A stretch of DNA of 10,339 nt, taken from contig UQWP01000093.1 of the NCBI GenBank assembly GCA_900544825.1, positions 1 through 10,339 on the forward strand. The letters are read 5' to 3'. The stretch comes from an uncultured Prevotella sp. (GTDB lineage Bacteria; Bacteroidota; Bacteroidia; Bacteroidales; Bacteroidaceae). A program made the position numbers and the translations under genes. This document shows positions 1 to 6,055 of this stretch, piece after piece; positions within the stretch are counted from its first letter, which is position 1, and the number at the start of each line of letters is the position of its first letter. The notes below the pieces were generated by a model that was not told the origin of the DNA, made no database searches, and was given only the letters and a program-made list of their open reading frames with translations.

Positions 1-50
1 GGGCTCGTTAGGGACTTGCACCCATTAGACAACACACATGCTAGTCAAAC
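1..50 (-). mobile_element. 5' end of a probable group IIC intron (runs off left edge)
   Basis: Read on the minus strand from base 50, the sequence begins GTTTGACTAGCATG and contains a GTCTAA block and then GGGTGCAAGTCCC (23 to 11). This order and spacing align without gaps to the start of the Oceanobacillus iheyensis group IIC intron as I remember it, with roughly three quarters of the first 44 positions identical. Group IIC introns characteristically insert just 3' of intrinsic terminators, and here the boundary lies exactly after a terminator stem and its T run (bases 80-51). One oddity is the first five bases, GTTTG rather than GTGYG. Domains II-VI and any reverse transcriptase would lie outside the window, so intactness cannot be judged. 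Confidence 0.5.
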
Positions 51-80
51 AAAAATGGCGACTCCGAGAAGGAATCGCCA
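51..80 (-). terminator. Intrinsic terminator, probable insertion target of the intron
   Basis: Bases 56-65 pair with 71-80 (one C/A mismatch) around the loop GAGAA. On the minus strand the stem is followed by TTTTT at 55-51. On the plus strand it is followed by CCTTTTATTT, so it could work in both directions. It would end any transcript from the left-facing promoter at 348-379. Confidence 0.6.
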
Positions 81-160
81 CCTTTTATTTAATTTTATAA
101 ATTTCGTACCTTTGTTTTTCCCAAAACTTAACTTCCGCAGAGCGGAACAGTACTGTTTTT

Positions 161-298
161 TGTCGTCACTGAATAAACAATCTTATTCTTACCTTAACTA
201 ACACCTGTCGTCCTTGAATAAACAATCTTTTCTAACTACCTTAACTAAAACCAATAAACCAATGAACAACAATCTTAACTTTACCTAACAACTAAACC
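161..298. repeat. Three tandem copies of an imperfect ~46-base repeat
   Basis: Copy 1 (161-205) and copy 2 (206-252) both begin TGTCGTC, share TGAATAAACAATCTT, continue with ACCTTAACTAA and end in ACC. Copy 3 (253-298) is more diverged, with the recognisable blocks CAATCTTAACT and ACCTAACAACTAAACC. The period is not a multiple of three and the frames are closed, so it is not a protein repeat. The function is unknown. Confidence 0.65.
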
Positions 299-347
299 TA
301 ATAAAATCTATTACCTAACTAAAAACCTAAAACTTATTTTTTCTGAT

Positions 348-379
348 GCAAAGGTACAACTATTTTCTGAAACTGCAAT
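348..379 (-). promoter_or_regulatory. Left-facing Bacteroidota-type promoter
   Basis: On the minus strand TACCTTTGC (356-348) matches the -7 consensus TAnnTTTG. ATTG (379-376) sits 19 bases upstream as a -33 element. Transcription would start near 341 and run toward the repeats and terminator on the left. No protein gene follows within the window. Confidence 0.5.
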
Positions 380-432
380 GTTTTTACCCGAAAAAATGCA
401 GAAAACTAACATTTTTTAAATATAGATGGCAT

Positions 433-481
433 TTTGTGTGCGAACACAAACGCTTATTAACACATCAAAAAGGTATGTTAA
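433..481. other. Two small perfect hairpins in the spacer
   Basis: TTTGTGT (433-439) pairs with ACACAAA (444-450) around GCGA. TTAACA (457-462) pairs with TGTTAA (476-481). The whole 360-486 spacer is AT-rich and I see no open frame in it. A GATGGCA block at 425-431 is repeated at 509-515 inside the next hairpin. Confidence 0.45.
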
Positions 482-486
482 CACAA

Positions 487-529
487 AGCGTTCCTAAGAA
501 TGCCATCAGATGGCAATCCTAGGAACGCT
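487..529 (-). terminator. Long two-part hairpin, probable terminator of the glyS-FKBP operon
   Basis: AGCGTTCCTA (487-496) pairs perfectly with TAGGAACGCT (520-529). Inside it TGCCAT (501-506) pairs with ATGGCA (510-515) around CAG. Read leftward it comes about 110 bases after the FKBP stop codon and is followed by TTTGTGTT, a weak T tract. It is the first strong structure downstream of that operon. Confidence 0.5.
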
Positions 530-541
530 CCTATTCTATCA

Positions 542-624
542 CCTATATATAATAAGGTATGAATCCTACCTGTGAAAGGAATGAATCTCCCTACATTCAT
601 GAATCTCCCTATATATAATAAGGT
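542..624. repeat. Paired direct repeats downstream of the FKBP gene
   Basis: CCTATATATAATAAGGT occurs exactly at 542-558 and 608-624. Between them ATGAATCTCCCTA occurs at 581-593 and 599-611, and ATGAAT/ATTCAT can pair (581-586 with 595-600). The spacer 530-642 has no gene. The repeats lie in the 3' untranslated region of the leftward operon. Confidence 0.6.
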
Positions 625-642
625 GTAAATCCCAGAAAAATC

Positions 643-1341
643 CTACTCTGTAATCCATTCTCCCTTGAGTGCCTGGGCAGCAGCTCTTGAACCCGGTATT
701 ACCTGACCCGGACGATAGTAGCTGTCGAGCACTATCTCGAAGCGAAGCATGGAATAGGCAGGGATTACGCTACTCGAACTCTGGGTAGAACCATAAGCCA
801 GCTGATATGGGATATACACCAGCCAATGATCGCCGATGTGCATCTTGAGCACGGCTGTGGTAAAACCATCTATCCAGCCACTTGCCAAATTGGTAGTTAC
901 CTGAGCAGTGGCCTTGTCGTAGGTACCCTCAAAGGTCTTATCGAATACATAACCTGCAGGATAAGTATCAGTGCCCAGCAATCTGCCCAAATAGCTCACC
1001 TTCACAGAGTCGGTGTACATAGGGCATCCGCTGCCCTTGCCTTCCTTCAACACGCGAACTACGATGTGATCAGCAGCCTTGTAGGAAAGCGGAACATCCA
1101 TACCAGTCACATCCTTGTTAGGCGTCTGGTTCTGGAGCGACCAGTTGAGAAACACCTTCCATTCGCTGCTGCCGGCAGCCATCTGCGCCTTGGCATACGT
1201 CAGCGTATCGGCAAAAGCCTGCTCGTTGCGTTGCTGCCAGTTGGCATACTCATCTACGGTGTTATCATCCTCGCTGCATGATGACAGGGCGAACACTGCC
1301 ATCACGAGCAAGAAGAGATATTTAGAAATTCTTAATTTCAT
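643..1341 (-). CDS. FKBP-type peptidyl-prolyl cis-trans isomerase, lipoprotein
   Basis: A predicted 232-residue envelope lipoprotein that catalyses proline isomerisation and probably acts as a folding helper in the periplasm. Residues 3-21 form a hydrophobic signal ending in the lipobox L19-S-S-C22. After a linker of about 85 residues comes an FKBP fold at about 112-208. By alignment with FKBP12 the binding-pocket residues are present: Tyr117, Phe133-Asp134, Trp156 in GWIDGF, Tyr183 in LAYG, and Phe201. The ATG at 1341 is preferred over an upstream TTG at 1347 because MKLRISKYLF gives a normal signal peptide. The start lies inside the end of glyS (20-base overlap), so the two are co-transcribed and possibly translationally coupled. 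The C-terminal 24 residues extend past the FKBP fold. The function call is firm, but actual isomerase activity is inferred. Confidence 0.9.
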   Translation of the reverse strand: MKLRISKYLFLLVMAVFALSSCSEDDNTVDEYANWQQRNEQAFADTLTYAKAQMAAGSSEWKVFLNWSLQNQTPNKDVTGMDVPLSYKAADHIVVRVLKEGKGSGCPMYTDSVKVSYLGRLLGTDTYPAGYVFDKTFEGTYDKATAQVTTNLASGWIDGFTTAVLKMHIGDHWLVYIPYQLAYGSTQSSSSVIPAYSMLRFEIVLDSYYRPGQVIPGSRAAAQALKGEWITE

Positions 1342-2884
1342 TACCAAGTTTCTTTAATACGCTAGTAATACTTACGCGCTCTTCGATGATGCTGCGGAGG
1401 TCAGAGATTGCTACACGCTCCTGCTCCATGGTATCACGATAACGCAGAGTAACCTTGTGGTCGTTTGGTGTCTCGTGGTCAACGGTGATACAGAATGGTG
1501 TACCGATGGCATCCTGGCGGCGATAACGCTTACCGATGGAATCCTTAGGATCGCCATAGTGGGTATTGAAGTGGAACTTCAACTCATCTACGATTTCATG
1601 AGCCAATTCTGGCAAACCATACTTCTTATCCAATGGGAACACAGCACACTTAACAGGTGCCAAAGCCTCTGGCAAACGCAAAACAACACGTGTCTCGCCA
1701 TTCTCCAGCTTCTCCTCGCAGTAAGAGTGGCACATTACGCTGAGGAACATACGGTCTACACCGATAGATGTCTCTACATCGTAAGGTACATAGCTCTCGT
1801 TCTTCTCTGGATCGAAGTACTTGATAGAACGGCCGCTGTACTTCTCGTGCTGAGAAAGGTCAAAATTGGTACGGCTGTGGATACCCTCTACCTCCTTGAA
1901 ACCGAATGGCATCTTGAACTCGATGTCGGTAGCAGCATTGGCATAGTGAGCCAGTTTCTCGTGATCGTGATAACGGTAGTTCTCATTACCCATACCGAGA
2001 GCCTCGTGCCAAGCCAGACGAACCTTCTTCCAATATTCAAACCACTTCATCTCAGTACCAGGCTGGCAGAAGAACTGCATCTCCATCTGCTCGAACTCAC
2101 GCATACGGAATACGAACTGACGGGCTACAACCTCGTTACGGAAAGCCTTACCAATCTGACAGATACCGAATGGCAACTTCATACGGCCGGTCTTCTGAAC
2201 GCTCAGATAATCTACGAAGATACCCTGAGCTGTCTCAGGACGGAGATATACCTTGCTTGTAGCATCGCTGGCAGCACCCATCTGGGTAGAGAACATCAGG
2301 TTGAACTGACGGACATCAGTCCAGTTCTTGGTACCGCTGATAGGGCAGACGATACCCTCATCCTCGATAATCTGCTTCAGCATCTCCAGGTTAGGCCCCT
2401 GCATAGCCTCAGTATAGCGGGCATGGAGATCATCAAACTTCTTCTGGTTCTCCAGAACGCGAGGATTAGTTGCACGGAACTGAGCCTCATCAAAGCTATC
2501 GCCGAAACGCTTCTTAGCCTTGGCAATCTCCTTGGCAATCTTCTCCTCATACTTAGCCATGTGATCCTCGATAAGCACATCGGCACGATAACGCTTCTTT
2601 GAATCGCGGTTATCAATCAATGGGTCATTGAAAGCATCTACGTGTCCAGATGCCTTCCATACTGTAGGGTGCATGAAAATAGCTGCATCGAGACCAACAA
2701 TGTTCTCGTGCAACAATACCATACTCTGCCACCAGTACTGTTTGATATTGTTTTTGAGCTCAACACCATTCTGACCATAGTCATAAACGGCAGCCAAGCC
2801 ATCATAAATTTCACTACTTGGGAACACGAAGCCATATTCCTTGCAATGGCTTACAATTTTCTTAAAAACATCTTCCTGTGCCAT
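1322..2884 (-). CDS. glyS: Glycyl-tRNA synthetase, single-chain dimeric type
   Basis: Charges tRNA-Gly with glycine in the cytoplasm, using ATP. The 520-residue chain is the homodimeric class II form, not the separate alpha/beta form. Motifs in order: the N-terminal catalytic core with SSEIYDGLAAVYDYGQNG (23-40), RPETAQGIF (215-223), motif 2 within FRNEVVARQFVFRMREFEQ (248-266), and motif 3 at ETSIGVDRMF (371-380). The anticodon-binding domain runs from about 408, with LAPVKCAVFPL, RRQDAIGTPFCITVD (455-469) and VTLRYRDTMEQ. An insertion of about 80 residues (108-190) rich in Lys/Glu separates motifs 1 and 2, as is usual for this type. The length is normal and the gene looks intact. It is first in a leftward operon with the FKBP lipoprotein and has a -7 box 30 bases upstream. 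Some annotations name this form glyQS. Confidence 0.97.
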   Translation of the reverse strand: MAQEDVFKKIVSHCKEYGFVFPSSEIYDGLAAVYDYGQNGVELKNNIKQYWWQSMVLLHENIVGLDAAIFMHPTVWKASGHVDAFNDPLIDNRDSKKRYRADVLIEDHMAKYEEKIAKEIAKAKKRFGDSFDEAQFRATNPRVLENQKKFDDLHARYTEAMQGPNLEMLKQIIEDEGIVCPISGTKNWTDVRQFNLMFSTQMGAASDATSKVYLRPETAQGIFVDYLSVQKTGRMKLPFGICQIGKAFRNEVVARQFVFRMREFEQMEMQFFCQPGTEMKWFEYWKKVRLAWHEALGMGNENYRYHDHEKLAHYANAATDIEFKMPFGFKEVEGIHSRTNFDLSQHEKYSGRSIKYFDPEKNESYVPYDVETSIGVDRMFLSVMCHSYCEEKLENGETRVVLRLPEALAPVKCAVFPLDKKYGLPELAHEIVDELKFHFNTHYGDPKDSIGKRYRRQDAIGTPFCITVDHETPNDHKVTLRYRDTMEQERVAISDLRSIIEERVSITSVLKKLGNEIKNF

Positions 2885-2913
2885 GATTAAATCTTATTTT
2901 TTTCAAATTTTCG

Positions 2914-2922
2914 GCAAAGATA
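2914..2922 (-). promoter_or_regulatory. -7 box of the glyS promoter
   Basis: Minus-strand TATCTTTGC (2922-2914) matches TAnnTTTG and would start transcription near 2907, about 22 bases before the glyS ATG. The upstream region is T-rich but lacks a clear TTTG at the expected spacing. Confidence 0.6.
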
Positions 2923-2946
2923 CTCTTTTTTCTCGAAAAATTGTTG

Positions 2947-2955
2947 TATTTTTGC
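2947..2955 (+). promoter_or_regulatory. -7 box of the parC promoter
   Basis: TATTTTTGC matches TAnnTTTG, with a start expected near 2962 and a leader of about 28 bases. It is back to back with the glyS box, and their upstream elements must share the 24 bases between them. The parC leader has no Shine-Dalgarno sequence, which is common in this phylum. Confidence 0.6.
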
Positions 2956-2989
2956 CATAAATTAATAAAATAAGTATTAAAAGCTATAT

Positions 2990-5803
2990 ATGAGCGACGA
3001 AATTAAAGATAAAAACGAGATAAATGAGGAAAATTCACCTCAGGAACACTCCGACTACAAGCCGGTGAACCGTTTTGATGCTTCTGCCGTACATCACCTC
3101 AGCGGAATGTATCAGAACTGGTTCCTCGACTATGCATCGTATGTGATCCTGGAGCGAGCCGTGCCTCATATCGAAGACGGATTGAAACCCGTACAGCGAC
3201 GCATCCTCCACTCCATGAAGCGCATGGATGACGGAAGATACAACAAGGTGGCTAACATCGTGGGACATACGATGCAATTCCACCCTCACGGAGATGCATC
3301 CATCGGAGATGCACTCGTGCAGATGGGACAGAAAGACCTGCTCATCGACACACAGGGTAACTGGGGTAACATACTCACCGGCGACCGTGCTGCCGCTCCC
3401 CGATACATCGAGGCACGACTCTCGAAATTTGCCCTGGATGTGGTATTCAACCCTAAAACCACCGACTGGCAACTCTCCTACGACGGCAGAAACAAGGAAC
3501 CTATCACCCTGCCAGCCAAATTCCCGCTGCTTCTGGCACAAGGTGCCGAGGGTATCGCCGTGGGTTTGAGCAGCAAGGTACTACCGCATAACTTCAACGA
3601 CCTCTGCGATGCTGCCATCCACTACCTCAAGGGAGAACCTTTCCAGCTCTATCCGGATTTCCCTACAGGAGGCGCCATCGACGTAAGCAAATACAACGAC
3701 GGACAGCGAGGAGGCGTACTGAAGGTAAGAGCCAAGATAGACAAGCTCGACAACAAGACACTCGTAATCAGCGAGATACCATTCAGCAAAACCACCGGAA
3801 GCCTCATCGACTCCATCACCAAGGCTGTGGAAAAGGGAAAGATCAAGGCAAGAAAGGTGGATGATGTTACATCGGCAAACGTTGAAATCCTCGTGCATCT
3901 GGCACCAGGCACCTCTTCGGACAAGACGATGGACGCCCTCTATGCCTTCAGCGACTGCGAAATCAACATCTCGCCCAACTGCTGCGTCATCGAGGACAAC
4001 AAGCCGAAGTTCCTCACCGTGAGCGATGTGCTCAGACATAGCGTTGACCGCACCATGGGATTGCTCCGACGCGAACTGATGATCCGCAAGGGCGAGCTGG
4101 AAGAGCAACTCTTCTTCTCTTCACTCGAACGCATCTTCATAGAGGAGCGCATCTACAAGGAGCGCAAGTTCGAGCAGAGCAAGAGTCAGGACGAGGTAGT
4201 GGCATTCATCTACTCCAAGCTGGAGCCGTTCAAGGATCAGATCTTCACCGCCAATATCGACGGCAAGGGAAACGTGGAATACTCATTCCATCGCGACATC
4301 ACACGCGACGACATCCTCAAGCTCCTGGAAATCAAGATGCAGCGTATTCTGAAATATAATAAGGATAAGGCGGATGACCTCCTGCTGAAGATCAAGGCAG
4401 AACTGGCTGAAATAGAAAACGACCTCGCCCACATGACCGATGTCACCATCAACTGGTTTGAGTATCTCAAGGGCAAGTACGGAAAGATGCATCCTAGAAA
4501 AACCGAAATCAGAAACTTCGATACCATCGAGGTGACCAAGGTGGTGGAAGCCAACCAGAAGCTCTACATCAACCGACAGGAAGGTTTCGTAGGTACAGGT
4601 TTGAAGAAGGATGAATTCGTATGCAACTGCTCTGACCTCGACGACATCATCATCTTCTACAAGGATGGAAAATTCAAGGTAACCAAGGTTGCCGACAAGA
4701 TATTCGTGGGTAAGAACATCCTCCACGTACAGGTGTTCAAGAAGAACGACAAGCGAACCATCTACAACTGCGTATATCGCGATGGCAAGCAGGGCGACTA
4801 CTTCATCAAGCGATTCAACGTAACCGCCATGACGCGCGACAAGCTCTACGATATCACCCAGGGCACACCGGGAAGCCGCATCATCTACTTCACCGCCAAC
4901 CCTAACGGAGAGGCAGAAATCATCAAGGTGACGATGGAACCTGATCTGAGCAAGAAGCGACAGAGCATCTTCCTGGAGAAAGATTTCTCTGAAATCCTCA
5001 TCAAGGGACGTGCTGCCAAGGGCAACCTGCTCACCAAGCGAACCATCCGCCGCATCGGATTGAAAAGCCACGGACACAGCACCCTGGGAGGAAGAAAGGT
5101 CTGGTTCGACCCGGATGTAAACCGCATCAACTATGATGAGAACGGCAGATTCCTGGGAGAATTCAACGATGATGACTCGATCCTAGTAGTACTCGACAAT
5201 GGCGAATTCTACATCACCAACTTCGATGTGAACAACCATTACGAGGACAACATCCTGAGATTGGAAAAATGGGACGAGCACAAGATATGGACGGCGATTC
5301 TCTATGATGCCGACAATGAGGGATATCCATACATCAAACGATTTACGATGGATGCCACCAAGCGCCATCAGAATTGCCTGGGAGAGAATCCGAACAGCAA
5401 GCTCATCCTGCTCACCGATACCCCATTCCCTCGCCTCAAGGTTACCTATGGTGGGGTGGATGCCATCCGACCTGCCGAAGAAATCGATGCCGAGCAATTC
5501 ATCGCCCAGAAGAGTTTCAAAGCAAAGGGTAAGCGCCTGACAACATGGAAGCTGGAAAGCATCGAGGAATTAGAACCGACAAGATTCCCGGAACCTCCTG
5601 CAGAAGACGATTCAGATGCAGAAGATGCAATCGGCGATTCTGAAGGCGCAGGTAAGAATGCTGAAGCTGCAGAGAATCTCGATCCTGATGCAGGAAAAAG
5701 CGAGCAGCAGGTAATAGATGAACTGACCGGTCAAACCAATCTCTTCTCAGAAAAAGATTTCGAAGAAGATCAGAAAGACAAAGATTGGTTATCGAAGCAA
5801 TAA
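2990..5803 (+). CDS. parC: DNA topoisomerase IV subunit A
   Basis: The DNA-cleaving subunit that, with ParE, unlinks daughter chromosomes. After a charged N-terminal extension (1-30), the breakage-reunion domain spans about 35-500 and includes the quinolone-resistance region HPHGDASIGDALV (98-110) and the catalytic tyrosine Tyr139 in GDRAAAPRYIE. A helical coiled-coil part lies at about 375-500, then a beta-pinwheel C-terminal domain at about 509-850. No GyrA-box of the QRRGGKG type is seen, only GRAAKG near residue 671. This favours ParC over GyrA, although automatic annotation may call it gyrase A. The last 80 residues are an acidic, low-complexity tail with QTNLF at 915-919. At 937 residues it is longer than proteobacterial ParC, as is usual in Bacteroidota. 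Ala103 and Asp107 occupy the positions of E. coli Ser80 and Glu84. ParE is not in the window. Confidence 0.93.
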   Translation: MSDEIKDKNEINEENSPQEHSDYKPVNRFDASAVHHLSGMYQNWFLDYASYVILERAVPHIEDGLKPVQRRILHSMKRMDDGRYNKVANIVGHTMQFHPHGDASIGDALVQMGQKDLLIDTQGNWGNILTGDRAAAPRYIEARLSKFALDVVFNPKTTDWQLSYDGRNKEPITLPAKFPLLLAQGAEGIAVGLSSKVLPHNFNDLCDAAIHYLKGEPFQLYPDFPTGGAIDVSKYNDGQRGGVLKVRAKIDKLDNKTLVISEIPFSKTTGSLIDSITKAVEKGKIKARKVDDVTSANVEILVHLAPGTSSDKTMDALYAFSDCEINISPNCCVIEDNKPKFLTVSDVLRHSVDRTMGLLRRELMIRKGELEEQLFFSSLERIFIEERIYKERKFEQSKSQDEVVAFIYSKLEPFKDQIFTANIDGKGNVEYSFHRDITRDDILKLLEIKMQRILKYNKDKADDLLLKIKAELAEIENDLAHMTDVTINWFEYLKGKYGKMHPRKTEIRNFDTIEVTKVVEANQKLYINRQEGFVGTGLKKDEFVCNCSDLDDIIIFYKDGKFKVTKVADKIFVGKNILHVQVFKKNDKRTIYNCVYRDGKQGDYFIKRFNVTAMTRDKLYDITQGTPGSRIIYFTANPNGEAEIIKVTMEPDLSKKRQSIFLEKDFSEILIKGRAAKGNLLTKRTIRRIGLKSHGHSTLGGRKVWFDPDVNRINYDENGRFLGEFNDDDSILVVLDNGEFYITNFDVNNHYEDNILRLEKWDEHKIWTAILYDADNEGYPYIKRFTMDATKRHQNCLGENPNSKLILLTDTPFPRLKVTYGGVDAIRPAEEIDAEQFIAQKSFKAKGKRLTTWKLESIEELEPTRFPEPPAEDDSDAEDAIGDSEGAGKNAEAAENLDPDAGKSEQQVIDELTGQTNLFSEKDFEEDQKDKDWLSKQ

Positions 5804-5810
5804 AAGATTA

Positions 5811-5860
5811 GGGATAAAGCTCCAAAGAAGCTCACCTCGAAAAAGGGATAAAGCTCCAAA
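5811..5860 (+). repeat. Two 16-base direct repeats after parC
   Basis: GGGATAAAGCTCCAAA occurs at 5811-5826 and 5845-5860, a 34-base period, between the parC stop and its terminator. TCCAA/TTGGA (5855-5859 and 5865-5869) can form a small hairpin. Probably a local duplication in the 3' untranslated region. Confidence 0.6.
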
Positions 5861-5886
5861 AGAATTGGAACAAAAAAATAAAAATA

Positions 5887-5919
5887 GGGAGTTTAAGGCA
5901 TCAATAACCTTAAGCTCCC
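5887..5919 (+). terminator. Bidirectional intrinsic terminator between parC and the phosphatase gene
   Basis: GGGAGTTTAAGG (5887-5898) pairs over 12 bases, with one G-T wobble, with CCTTAAGCTCCC (5908-5919). It is followed by TTTATTTTATT on the plus strand and TATTTTTATTTTTTTG on the minus strand. It separates the convergent parC and phosphatase genes. Confidence 0.88.
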
Positions 5920-5963
5920 TTTATTTTATTCTTATACTAAATACTCTCAGCATTCGCCATTTT

Positions 5964-5989
5964 GCGTTTCGCGTTTCAGCGTTTCAGCG
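5964..5989. repeat. Short GCGTTTC repeat cluster
   Basis: GCGTTTC is repeated three times (from 5964, 5971 and 5979), the last two as GCGTTTCA. It lies just beyond the phosphatase gene's 3' end. No gene is seen at 5929-6055. The function is unknown. Confidence 0.45.
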
Positions 5990-6055
5990 AATAGCCTTCC
6001 ATGTCTCTCTCCTCGCCCCCGTTCCAGGCGATTCCATCGCTTGTCCAGCAAGGCT

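Larger units (their letters stand above)
51..341 (-). ncRNA. Possible leftward non-coding transcript of about 290 nt
   Basis: A consensus-like left-facing promoter (348-379) and an intrinsic terminator (51-80) bracket this stretch, which has no credible open frame on either strand. The RNA would contain three copies of a roughly 46-base AU-rich repeat and a perfect hairpin, TTCCGC-AGA-GCGGAA (133-147), next to the palindrome AACAGTACTGTT (146-157). I do not recognise it as 6S RNA, RNase P RNA, tmRNA or SRP RNA. It could equally be a decayed gene or the long leader of something lost when the intron arrived. A plus-strand TACCTTTG box at 105-112 faces the other way but lacks an upstream element. 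Confidence 0.25.

Noticed and set aside
120..147. Similarity of the stem region plus GAAGTTAAG (minus strand) to part of 5S rRNA
   Set aside because: Only about 15 bases resemble it and the rest of a 5S gene is absent.
16..201. Plus-strand open frame of 61 codons at the left edge
   Set aside because: It crosses the intron end, a terminator hairpin and the first tandem repeat; composition is not protein-like.
1457..2602. Long plus-strand frame of 381 codons
   Set aside because: It is antisense to glyS, which has full family motifs; an open shadow frame is expected there.
4283..5077. Minus-strand frame of 264 codons
   Set aside because: Antisense shadow of parC.
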